A stretch of 64,000 nt of DNA from Heliocidaris erythrogramma (taxonomy: Eukaryota; Echinodermata; Echinoidea; Camarodonta; Echinometridae): assembly GCA_025617745.1 (NCBI GenBank), contig CM046858.1:39849850-39913849 (forward strand). Reading direction: 5' to 3'. The number at the start of each line of letters is the position of its first letter. Positions within the stretch are counted from its first letter, which is position 1. This document shows, piece after piece, positions 44,480 to 55,700 of this stretch. The notes below the pieces were generated by a model, which was not told where the DNA came from, ran no database searches, and saw only the letters and a list, made by a program, of their open reading frames with translations. A program made the translations under genes and the position numbers.

Positions 44480-46915
44480 TCTTTCTTTCAACCTACAAAT
44501 CCTGAAATAAGCGCAATCTAAAGCATGACCAGCATGCACGCTCATTCAAATGACCTGTTGCTGAAAAACAGAAAAGTACTTCAGGAAAGGCTAAAGTCTA
44601 TCCTGCCAGCTTTATTTTGACTGGTACTGTACGAGTAGTAGAAGCATATCTGGCTGATACTAATCAAACTCCTCCTTTTCGGCAGTCAAGAGAAATTTTC
44701 CCGACAATTACCAATCCCAGGAAACGTAGGCTATATAGAGCGTGATGTGCAGCCATAGGTAAAGATCCGTTACCCATGCCTGCCACGCACCTACGTCTCC
44801 AAAGAATTGGTCAATTGTCGGAAAACAATCTCTTGACTGCACAAAAGAAGACACGGGCTACCAAGAAGGAATTTACTAACATTCCTTTTTGGTATTACCC
44901 GTCCGCATTGAGACCAAAGTCACATCTGCCAAGTGTCTCGAGATGGTCAACGAGAAAACCAACGTTCTGAGATATAGAACAGATGTTCGTTCATGCTCAA
45001 ACTGCAGGGCAGTGAGCTAAATGTGGTTTTAACAAACGAAATTTATGCTGTATCATAAGATGTTCTCGGTACAGCTTCGTTTGATAGGCAGTGAAAATCC
45101 CACGCGGGACAAATGGGCACTAACCCGTTTGTGTCTGATAGTATCAAGATCATTTTCTGCGGCCAAGCAATCACTTTTCAACCATAATCAATCCTACAAA
45201 GCAAGCGCTTTCTAAAGCATGGCCAGCATGCACGCAAGCTCGGATGATTGGTTTTCTTGGCTTCTTGCAGAAAAGTAAAGCTACTCACTATAAAAGAAAA
45301 TTTCCATAACTAAAAGCAGAAGACAAGATGGCGGATAAACGGAGCAACGGAAATCTTGACATTTCTCCAGCCTGAGATGTTCTTTCAGGTGCCAATAAAT
45401 TTGAAGCCTACTGGAGTTTACTGCAGACAACTTCAACTAATTGCAACTCCCATACTCAGGAGTAAGTCTATCAACAGCCAATCTTACTGTACTTCTTAAC
45501 TGCCACTTGTCAAGAAGGACCACCCGATTGGTTGTTGGAAACCTACTACTGATTACAACTAGTCTCTAGTTTCATACAATATAACTCAAGAGATAGCTCC
45601 AAACTTAACAGGTGGCTTAACGGCAGAATACCCCACTAAGTATTCAGTGTTTATCAGGGTTAGGGTTAGTGTTAAGGTTAGGGTCATGGTCAGCGTTACG
45701 ATTATGTTAAAGGTTAGGTTGAGAATCAAGTTTAGGATTAGGTTAGGTGTTAGATTTAGGGTTAGAGTTATGGCAAGGCCCTAGGGTCAGACTTAAAGTT
45801 AGTATTAGAATTACTTGTTTGGTGGGGTATTCTGGGTTAGGGTTAGGGCAATACTGAACAAAATGTCAATCTCTCCATCACCGTCTATAGCAACTAGAGC
45901 GATCTTTATTGGGTACTCACTGAGAATCTTTGCGCCTCAGATAGCAGATCTTCATTGCCACCTTTGTAGCACAAGAGCTTCCGGGTGAGTCACACCATAT
46001 GCTCAGTAGTTGCTGACGCAGTGTCTAAGGGTTCTAAACTGATCAATTCACAGAATTCAAAATCGTCAAGTCACCAGTTGCACTTAACCCGAACAAGATT
46101 GCAACTCCCATAATCAAATAGCAGGTACATCAGTAACCAATCAGAAACAATCTCTGAACTGGAAAGTACAGAAATTAAGCCTACTTGATTTTGTGATAAC
46201 CTGCTAATGATTTGCAATCACCCTCAAGTTAATGCAACCGGACGCTCGCTGACTTCCAACTTTGTGAATTGGATAAACGATTTGATTCTCCGGCCCAAAA
46301 TGTTCGTTTGGGTGCCCATAAATTATGAAAGCCCAAAAGAGCTTATTAAATGAAACTTAAACTAATTGCAACTCCCATACTCAGGAGTAAGTTTATCAAC
46401 GGCCAATCCGACTGCACTTCTTAACTGCCACTTGTCAAGGAGGCAACCCGATTGGTTGTTGGAAACCTACTACTGATTGCAATCAGTCCATGGTTTCATG
46501 CAACATAACTCTAGAGAGGCCTTCACACTTTATGGGCAATCTGAAAGAAAACTTTCGAATCATCGTCTAAGGCAACTAGAGTGATCTTTCATGGGTGCTC
46601 ACTAAGCATCTTTGTGCCTCGGGTGGCAGATCTTAATTGCCACCCTAGGAGCATACGACCTTTGGGGTGAGTCACACCATATGCTCGATAGTTGCCGGCG
46701 CAGTGTCTGATCCATTCACAGAATTTGCAGTCTTCAAGTCACCCATGCACATAACCTTGAACATGATTGCAACTCCCATAATCAATAGCAAGTGCACCAA
46801 GGACCAATCTGGAGGAATCTTTGAACTGAAAGTACAAAGATTAATCCTTATTGTTCTTTGGATAACTTACCATTGATTTGCCATCACTCATAAGTTAGTG
46901 CAACTGATCACTTGA
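44480..46915. repeat. old degenerate tandem duplications, period about 680 bp
   Basis: Segment 45431-45610 (AATTGCAACTCCCATACTCA...) recurs at 46361-46530, and 45880-46230 recurs at 46560-46910, with about 80 percent visible identity. TCTAAAGCATGACCAGCATG at about 44518 has a relative about 690 bases later near 45210. The spacings agree with one 680-bp unit once a 250-bp telomere-like patch is allowed for. No coding potential. Confidence 0.75.
45655..45860. repeat. degenerate telomere-like tract (TTAGGG)n
   Basis: The tract carries words such as GGGTTAGGGTTAGTGTTAAGG, GGATTAGGTTAGG and TTAGGGTTAGAG across about 200 bases, then GGGTTAGGGTTAGGG-like sequence near 45834-45850. It interrupts one unit of the 680-bp duplication. 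Confidence 0.75.
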
Positions 46916-49348
46916 TGACTACAAAGTTTGTGGATTTGGAAATGCTTGCCAATAAAGTTCTGTGTACCCGGCGCTGCGTCCGTGATCCTATGATCACTTG
47001 TGACACTTTGGTGTCCCTGTGATCTGATCAATCTAGGCCACCCTCACTGTTAGGAAATTGGCACGATTGTTCATTCCTTGATTCCAGATATTTGATAATA
47101 TTTGGAAGCAAAGAATAGAATATCAAACTAGTTTCCTGGCACTATGGGTGGCATAAATAGTTCAGTTTCACAAATATTAGGGACACCGAAATGCCACAAG
47201 TGATGCCCTAGAATCACCCACATCCTCTTTTTATGAAGAGGATGTCTTTGCTTGCCAAAAAGTAAAATGCCCGGTGCTGTTGTCAGACTTCCTCTGAAGT
47301 ACAGAGTCTTCCTGAAGTTGCTTGCCTGCCAATATAGTGCTTTCTGCTCAGACTTCTCTTTCTACAAGCATTGTCGATTCCCACAGATGATGTGTAGGAC
47401 TCCCATGACCTCAATAAGGGCCAAGTGAGAGACATGTGCATGCAGATAATGAGTCCTTTGGAGCTGCCTGCTTGCCAAAAGAGTACCATATACACCCAGT
47501 GCTTTGTTCAGACTTCCTCTAACATGAATAAAAAAGTCCTTACACAGTTGCTTGCCTGATACAGTGCCTTGTGCGCAGACTTCTCTGCAAGCAATGCTGA
47601 GAAGTCTGCGCACAAGGCACTGTATCAGGCAAGCAACTATGTAAGGACTTCTTATTCATCTTAGAGGAAGTCTGAACAAAGCACTGGGTGTATACGGTAC
47701 TCTTGATGTTGTTTAGGACTAGCTTGACGTTATAAGGGCCAAGCAAGAGACTCATGCGTGCAGATTAGCTTCCTCTATGATGGATAAGAAGCCTTCGAAG
47801 CTGCCTGCTTGCCAACAGAGTGCTATGTACCCAGCGCTTTCTTTGAACTTACTCTATGGTAAATAGAAAGTCTTTATGAATCTGCTTGCTTGTCAATACA
47901 GTGCCTTGTGCCCAGGCTGCTTTATCTGTAAACATTGCTGATTTCACCTAGAAATTACAGAAGACAACCTCTGATCTTAAAGGGTCCGGTGAGATACATA
48001 TTCATGCAACTCTTAAGTTTCCTCTGTGATGGTTAAGAGGTATTTGGAGTTGCCTACTTGCCGCAAAAGAGCCTTATACCCAGGTTTGTTTTAGACTTCC
48101 TCGATGATGGAAAAGTAATCTTGAGAACGTACCAGATGGCTTGCAACGAACATCCCATCTACCAAGATTTTCTACCACCAGGAATCTTCAAATTCCCAGA
48201 GATGTTATTTAGGAATATTCCTTGAAGGTCCTGATAGAAGGCATGTCTTGCGGTTGATTTGCTGCATGTGCGTTAGTGGGTGTGCATAGGAATACGGATA
48301 AGGCATCCTGATGTTCCTATTACTGTTGGCTGTGATTTACCTTATCTTATAAGGGCATGATGGAAAATTGGCTGTACCGGTAACTGGTTTGGTTTAGGTT
48401 ATTAACCAGAGTTGCATGTGTTCCTAAGGACTATTGATGAGACTTCCTCACAAGTTCCCTTTGATGTTGTATGGGAATACCTTCTGATTTTCTGAAGGCC
48501 TGAGGTTGATGTGCTGTAGGTTTTTAATATAGTTGTCATATGTGTTTCCTAGAACTAAGAGACATTCTCAATATCCCATTGATATTGTTTGGGAATACCT
48601 TCTGATATTATGAAGGTCTTGTGAGAGGCATGTCTGAATTTGATGTGTTTTGAACAGAGAAGTCCCCAGTTGTTAGTGAAGAACTTCTCGACCATCACAA
48701 GCTGAAGCGGCGGTGTTTCAGTTAAGTGCGAATGGAGTGAAGTCACAACACCTACTCAAAACGTGGATCAGATGCATCTTTCGGAAATTTCAACATGTTA
48801 GTTTCCTTCTTTTTTTCTGTTTTTGTTACGGTATCTTCCTAAATTTTGGTAAGGAAGAATTCATTTGTATTTAAACTTTGAGAATAACCTTCTGCTATTT
48901 GTGATAGTTATCAAAAATACTGAATTATCTTTTTCTTAGATTTTTGGTTTTGGTTTTGGTTACTTTGTGTGTGACCACTCTCTGATAAAGTTTGTGTCAC
49001 ATCTCTTTTTTTTTTCATTTATGAGTAAAAACGAATGAAAATATTTGAATAATTCCCCCCAAAAAAATTGAGTCCACTATCCGTGTTTATGCTGTCCCCC
49101 AAAGTGAAGTTGTAATTGAGATCAAGCCCAAAGCTACTTCATTATTACATGCATTCATGTTTTCTCTTTCTATTTGCTTTTTTTCCCCACAAGACTGAGC
49201 CCTATCATTTGCATTTTTGACCCCTCCCTCCCCCCAAAACCCTAACTTTTGAACGAAATATGTGCCAAAAATATTGCCCTATCATTTCTAAACCCATATG
49301 TGAACTTCAGAATAGAAAATATGAATAGATAGTAATCAGGAAAGACAA
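46916..49348. repeat. degenerate repeats of TTGCTTGCC...CAGACTTCCTC type
   Basis: From about 47225 to 48130, modules carrying GCTGCCTGCTTGCCAA, AGTGCTTTGTTCAGACTTCC and TGATGGATAAGAAG recur every 80-130 bases with heavy divergence. The rest of the interval, to the 3' end of the next gene, shows no gene; poly-T near 49004 and AT-rich sequence follow. Confidence 0.55.
47480..47703. repeat. near-perfect palindrome, arms about 105 bp, 13-base loop
   Basis: Arm 47480-47585 and the reverse complement of 47599-47703 agree at all but about five positions (for example ACCATATAC versus ACCGTATAC). The inner 40 bases on each side are perfect. It consists of the local repeat module in opposite orientations and could form a long hairpin if transcribed. 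Confidence 0.93.
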
Positions 49349-49824
49349 TTAGCACCTGCTCGCTGGACGCGAGTCGTCATCCTCATCATCATCTGAGGTG
49401 ACGATTTCTTCCGGAATGTCGGTCTCTGGTGGGATGTCATCATCCTGGTAGATGTATGGCTTAGATTGACCTGGGAGCTCCTCGGGGATACTGGCCTCAC
49501 TGTTAGGACGACTTCCAGCCGGTGGACGCTCTTCTTCCTCATACACTTCGAACTTGTCATCCGAGTAGTCGTACCTTCCCTCCTCTTCAATCTCTTCAGG
49601 GATGCTGCTGGGTGGCCGACTAACTGCCTTGGAGGATGGTGCACGACTGTTGTTTGCTGCCTTCACTTCCTCTTCTTCACTCAAAGGCTCAAAGTCGGGT
49701 GGGTAGTCATCATCAGCTTGGGAAATGCTTTTCTGGTGATTAGAGGACCTCTTAGACTTTAGTGAGGTTCTGGATGGCCGTCTCTGTGAGGATGGTGGTC
49801 GACTTTGGGGTTCTTCTGGAGGTT
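49349..49824 (-). CDS. unrecognised acidic, Ser-rich protein, exon 4 (probable last)
   Basis: From the AG acceptor at 49825-49826 the frame encodes 157 residues and a TAA stop. It is rich in Glu, Asp, Ser and Pro: PPEEPQSRPPSSQRRPSRTS, DDDYPPDFEPLSEEEE, RYDYSDDKFEVYEEEE and YIYQDDDIPPETDIPEEI. The phrase IPEEI/IPEEL appears three times. It is probably an intrinsically disordered tail. Codon use and frame continuity are clean over 476 bases, and phase 1 matches the previous exon. A GTGCTAA after CGAGCAG at the very end could be a weak donor instead of the stop, so the C-terminus is provisional. No family was recognised. Confidence 0.7.
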
Positions 49825-50116
49825 CTAAGAGTTGAAGGGAAAAGAAAAAGAACATCCAAGGGATTTATAACTCAATCTGTTCAATCAATATTTTTGTTAT
49901 ACATGAACATTATCATTTCAGAAGTCTGCCAAGTAATTATTCGACTTCCTTTCTTCAGATATGTAAAGTACATTTCCTCTTTACGGTAATATCATCTGAA
50001 GATCCTACTGCCGAGATTTATTTCTTATTCCTGGCTACATCTCAACTTTACGTCTGTAATTGTGAATACTGCCAATTCCTCTTATTGATTTTTTTTAAAT
50101 CAAAATGAATGCTTAC

Positions 50117-50560
50117 TCGGTTTCAGAAATGATTTATCAGGAACAATAAGACCCTCGTTGGTTTTCTCATGTTTCGGTACCATCTTGCCGCCGGTGCTGT
50201 GGCGGCGCAGGGTGTTGGAGTTGCAGACCCTTCCCGAAGGTGGGGCTGGCTTGATGGCAGCATGGATGCCAGTGATGATCAGTGCACCATCACTGTTTGA
50301 GCCCTGGTGCTGGTAGGGTGCTGTAGATGGCACTGGTTGTCCTGATGAGGTCCTCATGCTGCATTTACTTGGTGCATGGTCTCTGCTCCTGGCAGACGAA
50401 TTCCCCAGTAGGCCACTCTGCCGGCTGATGTTGCCTCCGTTGCTGCGACCGGCCGAGTTGGCATTGCGGCTGTCTGAGTTGGAGTCGCGACTGGCCGAGT
50501 TGGCATTGCGGCTGGCTGAGTTGGCGTCGCGGTTAGCCCTGGCAGAATTACGGCTGGCTG
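50117..50560 (-). CDS. unrecognised Ser/Asn/Arg-rich protein, exon 3
   Basis: This 444-bp exon has donor A|GTAAGC at 50115-50116 and acceptor CTAGAG| just above 50560; both ends are phase 1. It encodes 148 residues. The first part has four to five heptad-like repeats (RDANSAS, RNANSAS, RDSNSDS, RNANSAG), a 21-base tandem repeat at DNA level. Then come SRQSGLLGNSSARSRDH and a more ordinary stretch, DGALIITGIHAAIKPAPPSG and KMVPKHEKTNEGLIVPDKSF. Likely disordered, possibly a cytoskeletal or nuclear scaffold, but no function can be assigned. The coding frame is supported by the matched phases on both sides. Confidence 0.68.
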
Positions 50561-50580
50561 CTCTAGAATTGTGACCTTTG

Positions 50581-51310
50581 AATATGGATATAATTATGAT
50601 TATGGATGTGAATACGAGTATGAGAACAAGTATATGAGTATGAATATATGAGTATGATTACGAACAAGAATTCAAGTAGGCACAAGTGAGTATGAGTGTG
50701 AAAATAAGTATGAGTACAAGTAAGAGTACGAGTGTCAGTGCACATAAGAGTAAGACACGACTGAGAGAATGTAAAAGTATGCTTACGAGTAGGTGTATGA
50801 GTATGAGTATGAGTAAGGGTATGAGTATGAGTAAAAATAAGAGTAAGACAAAGACTAAGAGAATGTAAAAGTATGCTTAGCCTACGAGGAGGAGTATGAG
50901 TCAGAGTTAAGAAAAAGATTAAGAGTAGGAGTGTAAGTGGAAAGTATGAGTATGAAAAAGAGTGAGAGTGAGAGTAAGATTATGAGTAGGAGTAGAACAT
51001 GAGTGTGAGTATGAATATTCATATGAATATGAACATATGAATATTAATGTAAATATGGAAATGAATATGAATATATTCATTTGCATAAAGAGTATTAATT
51101 TAAATATATTGATATATTACCAAACTATGTGAATATGAATATTAATATAACTATGAATTTATGAATATTTAGTATTAATTTATGAAAATGAATAGGCTAT
51201 TGATATGAATTTATGCATATTAAAACAAATATGAATTTATGGATATGAATATTAATATAAGCATTAATATTATTTATGAATATGATATTAATATAAATAC
51301 AGGTACTCGA
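50581..51310. repeat. simple-sequence tract (GAGTAT)n then (GAATAT)n
   Basis: An intronic run of degenerate TATGAGTATGAG and GTAAGAGTAAGA units passes into AATATGAATATGAATA units. The open frames it generates are artefacts. Confidence 0.9.
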
Positions 51311-51679
51311 TCTCTCCTTCAATGGAAATAATTTTAACTTCTAACGTTAGATTTCATTATCATCTCGTCAAGGCAAACATGATCTCAAAGACTCAAAAAG
51401 CGCAATTTCAATAGCCTTGTGCATGTGGTCTCCTACTGAAATATGCGAACATTATTAGGATATGTTACATAATCCATGGATATACTACTGATATACTACT
51501 GATATACTATATCCATGCACAATCATATACATGTACATGTACATGTAATTTGTTTTGAGATGATTTATTGAGTCTTTGGCAATCGTGATGGTAGATTAGA
51601 TTAATTAAAACTAGAATTTTAAATCAAATTCAAACCAGACCTGAAGATGATAACGCGATCTCGAGCGTCAAGATATTAC

Positions 51680-51994
51680 AATGCTGAGGCTGAGGCGTAG
51701 GCGAGGGCGACGGTGCCGTTGCGTGCCCATCGCTGACGTTGTACCGGGCTCGCAAACTCGCCTGACGGGTGCTGTTGCTGCTGGGCGTCTGTGGCGGTCG
51801 AGGCGTTGGTACGCGGTTTGTGTCGATGGGTGGCAGGGTCAGACGGTTAGGTGAGCTGTTGGTATGTCTGACTGGGCTAGCGGTGTCCCGGGCTCTAATG
51901 GCGGTCACGGTCAGAGAGGAAAGGTGCAGACTTGCTGAAGGAGTAGCGCCGGTGGTTGCTTGGGCTCGCTCATCCTGCTGTGTGGATGGGCGGT
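51680..51994 (-). CDS. unrecognised Ser/Thr/Pro-rich protein, exon 2
   Basis: The AG acceptor at 51995-51996 (TTTTTCTACAG) leads into RPSTQQDERAQATTGATPSA, SLHLSSLTVTAIRARDTASP, NRLTLPPIDTNRVPTPRPPQ and ARYNVSDGHATAPSPSPTPQ. Two donors are possible: ATT|GTAATA at 51678-51679, used here (315 bp), or CAG|GTCTGG at 51639-51640 (354 bp). Both keep phase 1, so the frame is secure but 13 residues at the end are uncertain. The exon is GC-richer than its surroundings and strongly biased to Ser, Thr, Pro and Arg. No domain was recognised. Confidence 0.65.
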
Positions 51995-53290
51995 CTGTAG
52001 AAAAATTTGACATTTATATCCAATCACACTGCTTAAACTATGCGTGGGGCATCGCAGAACATTTTTAATAAGGGGGTGGTAGGGTGAGGCGCCGAACCAA
52101 ATTTGCCAACAAGTTAACCAAAAATTGCCCAACAAGCAAAAAGGTTTGACAACAGCAAATACGAGGTTATCTAGAGGCATCAGACAAGAATGATGCGGTA
52201 CTTACTTTCTTTTCTTTTTAAATCTAATAGGTTCCTACATGTCTTTGCCAAGAATAATAAAAGGGGAAAATCGTTTTGGAAATTTGTAACAAATGATTAA
52301 TCTCCTTTAACTTGAAAAAGAATTGCAGCGCATGTTCTGAAATTTGCTAACAAGTAGGGAAAATTTTGAGTTGCGGGGTTCACACCCATCCCCTCTAGCA
52401 ACATCCTGGACCTACACTTACCTGCGTTGGTGCATTTAGGTGGGGACACAACCATCCCTGCGTGCCCCCCCCCCCCCCCCTTGAAACATAAGTTGAAACA
52501 TAAGTTGTATACCTTAACAAAAATGTGCCCAGTCTTTAGAAAATAATAATGTTCTTGCCAGAAAATCAAAAAGTAATAGGGCATACAAGAAAATTTGATG
52601 TCAAGAAAGATGTTTTATCTTAATTTTCAAAATCCTGCATCCATTGCTTAGGTTCCATAACATTAGATATTATATTTTCCTCTTCTCAAAATTGAAATGG
52701 TGCCTTGATATCTACCAAGCATTATTTTATTTTGTGACATTTAACATCCCAGGTAAATCATTCATATTGTCATCCAATCATTTCTACAATGAATACATGA
52801 AATTCCATAGGAAATAATTTCCACAAATAACTTTCTGGATACAACTCCAAATATAAGGGTTAGTTAAGACTATTTTTCATTGATAATGGTTTTAGATGAT
52901 ACATAATTTGTATATTTACTTATCAAAGTTTTGATATGACATCACATTCAAATCCATCTCAAATTCCACCCTCCCACACACACCCACACACCCACACACA
53001 CAAACTTTTCTTTTCTCTCTCTCCCTCCACTTTCCTCTCTTTCTCTCCCTCTCTCTTATATTACTCTCTCATTATTTCTCTAACTCCGATCCGTCTACCG
53101 AATTCAGTATCATAAAATTATAAAGCGTACCACAATTCTTATGCATACAGCAGAAATATGATCAAATAAATCGTCAACTTGTTCAGATATGAAGTAACTG
53201 ATTTGGGGGATTTTTCTTATTTTTTTTTTTTAGACAGGAACATTTTTAAAATAAAAAAAAAATGGAAATAATCAAAACATATCAACTCAC

Positions 53291-53447
53291 TGCTTTCGAT
53301 CTCTCTTTCTGTTTCCACAAAGCGCCTTGGCCTGGGACGTCTGAATTTTGAGCGCTTTCTGATCAGTGGTAGACTAAGTCTCTCTTCTTGGTTTTGTCCT
53401 GACCCAGTAGGGTCCCTTCGTCCATCGTGATTTTGCCTCGAATCCAT
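53291..53447 (-). CDS. unrecognised Arg-rich protein, exon 1 with start codon
   Basis: The ATG at 53447 opens MDSRQNHDGRRDPTGSGQNQ, continues EERLSLPLIRKRSKFRRPRP and RRFVETEREIES, and reaches a good donor GCA|GTGAGT at 53289-53290 in phase 1. The basic KRSKFRRPRPRR cluster could act as a nuclear localisation signal. Together exons 1-4 give about 463 residues (476 with the longer exon 2). The upstream 400 bases are CpG-rich relative to the window and hold CRE-like sites, which supports this ATG as the true start. Confidence 0.68.
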
Positions 53448-53850
53448 GACGGTCTGTATACTGTAGTTCTTACTTTCCTTTACAATATCGGCTGGGCAAA
53501 TGTCAGTTTATTTCAATTATTTCTGACTATTTTCTTAGAAATTTGCCTCTTACAACCGACGGGTTATAATTTCTTCAGATTGTGTATAGGGTTTGTGTAC
53601 AGCCGGTGTAATGTTTGTGCGGTGGGCAGGGTAATTACGTCATATGCGCGCATCCACAGGAGCACAATATTCGTGACGTAATAATGACAAAGACATTGCG
53701 CGCTGCCTACGAGCAGTGTTGTACTGTGACGTCACTTAAATACATTGCACGCTACGAGTTGGCTTTTATAAGTCTTTTCCTATGGGCTTTTCTTTATGGC
53801 TTTTCCTGTGGGCTTTTCTCATCGATCGCGCGCGCGCAATACATGTAGAG
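53448..53850 (-). promoter_or_regulatory. CpG-rich promoter region with CRE-like sites
   Basis: Upstream of the minus-strand ATG at 53447 the sequence holds a full CRE palindrome TGACGTCA (53727-53734), a TTACGTCAT (53635-53643) and a GTGACGTAAT (about 53672-53681), plus GCGCGC runs at 53645 and 53826-53835. CREB/ATF-family factors bind such sites. The clustering in otherwise CpG-poor DNA suggests a promoter; the start site is not defined. Confidence 0.5.
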
Positions 53851-54304
53851 AAATCCATGGAGTTTGAAGATTGACTTTTATTATGACTCAACGACCCACA
53901 TGGGGTACGGGAGTATAATATAAAGTATGTACAAAATTAAAATATAATTACAAACAAATAAGGAAATATATATACATGTATATATATCAGAATATAAATA
54001 AAAACAGTATGGAGAATAATGCAGACACTGCCTGAATTCAAATTGTAAAACATAAAATTGTAAAAATACTTTTTAAAAAATAAGCACGATATAATGACAG
54101 GTTATAGTAATGTTGGATATCTAACGAAAAAGGGACATTTCTCTACAAAACCTCGATACATTTGACGGAGTCCTTTTTTTTTTACTGGAATTAAACAATT
54201 CTTTGAATTTAAATGTGTCAGGTTATTTCAAATAATACCTCTTGAGGAATCGCTTACGTTTGATCTCAAAGAGATTAAAGAGATCATGGAGAAATCACAG
54301 ACCG

Positions 54305-54434
54305 AGGGGGGGAGTTTCATCAAGCGTCTTGTCGGTGATTTTTACCGACAAATTTGCTCTCAGCCAATCAGATGCAAGGATTTCAGTAGCTTATAACAGT
54401 TATCGCAACTTGTCATTGATAACAAGTTTTATGG
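54305..54434. mobile_element. MITE family A, copy 1
   Basis: The body TGACAAATTTGCTCTCAGCC-like sequence through CAATCAGATGCAAGGATTTC is about 85 percent identical to 61148-61288. The terminal words (GGAGTTTCAT left, TTTTATGGAAG right) are decayed versions of the GGGTGTTTCAT...TATGAAACAGGGCCC ends of the other copy. Confidence 0.75.
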
Positions 54435-55209
54435 AAGAAGACCTCGACTGCACTGATGCATTTATTGATGTCATCAAATTCGTTAAGGGGAAAGTCCACG
54501 CTGGTATTTAGTTGATTTGATTAAAATCAGAAATAGAGAAAGGGATTATTAAAAGTTGGAGCAGTATCCGATAAGAAATAAGAAAATTATGAGTTATTAA
54601 AGTTGTAATCAATCCAACACAAATTTGCAACTCCGTGATGTATCTTGCAAGCTCATCTCCCATTTGCTCAGTACAAAAAATTTCATAAATTTTCACCTTC
54701 TTAGTTTCTAATGAAGGAATACATTTGTTTCATTCAAGTTTTGTTTAAAGACATACATGATTATATCTAAGGTGCACGTATTTTTGAATATTTTCTTTAG
54801 ACAAGATGGAAATTAATGATTTTTTGGCTACAGGGCAAATGGGAGAGTAGCTCGCAAGATACATGTACGTCACAGAGTTGCCAATTTGTGCTTGATTGAT
54901 TACAAGTTTCAAATTTCATATAACTTTCTCTTATTTCTGATCGTATTTTGCTCAAACCTTCACTGATCTGTTTCTTTAATTGTCTGCTTCCTTTAAAAAC
55001 AACTTGCAATCAGTGTGGACTTTCTCTTGAACTCTGATTTATCGTTTGCGGAAGGTCTCCTTGATAACGTCTATACATTGAAAAGGGGGAGGGAGCAATG
55101 TGAATAAAGGTGGGTTAAAATTAAATGTGCACATTGTCCAAAAATAAGGGAAACAATTCTCACCTAATGAAAACAAGTTTGTTACCATTCTTTTTCTATC
55201 GATCAAAAG

Positions 55210-55363
55210 GTATACCTTCTGTTCCTCTCTCTCTCTCTCTCTCTCTATCACTCATCATGTTCTTCCTCTTTAAACCACTTTGTTCATCTCTCTCTCTCTC
55301 TCTCTCTATCTTTCTCACTCTCACCATTTCTACCCCTTTTGTCTTTTTTCCATTCTAACACTT

Positions 55364-55403
<40 letters not shown>

Positions 55404-55700
55404 TCTCTCAGCTTTCTTCTCTTTTCTTCCTTCTCTTTTCTTCTTACTAGGTTCATTCTCTCTCTTATTCTCTCCCTCCCCCTTCTGTTTCTCTCTCTTC
55501 CTCTCTTATCTCCCTGTTCTGTCTCTCTTTGTTTCCATTCTATCCCTCTGCCCCCTGCTCTATGTCTCTCTCTCTCTCTCTCTCTTCTGCTCTCTCTCTC
55601 TCTTCTGCTCTCTCTCTCTCTCTCTTCTGCTCTCTCTCTCTCTCCCTCTCTCTCTTTCTCAATCTATCTATATCTATTATTTACACCCTACATTATGAAA
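55210..55700. repeat. (CT)n-rich low-complexity tract
   Basis: Nearly 500 bases of CT/CTT-rich sequence include uninterrupted (CT)n at about 55228-55245, 55291-55307 and 55371-55399. Open frames across it (Leu/Ser/Phe-rich) are artefacts. The flanking 54435-55209 and 55701-57995 stretches are AT-rich with no recognised gene. Confidence 0.9.

Noticed and set aside
50563-50868. Open frames over TATGAG/GTAAGA repeats
   Set aside because: Simple-sequence artefacts in an intron of the unknown gene.
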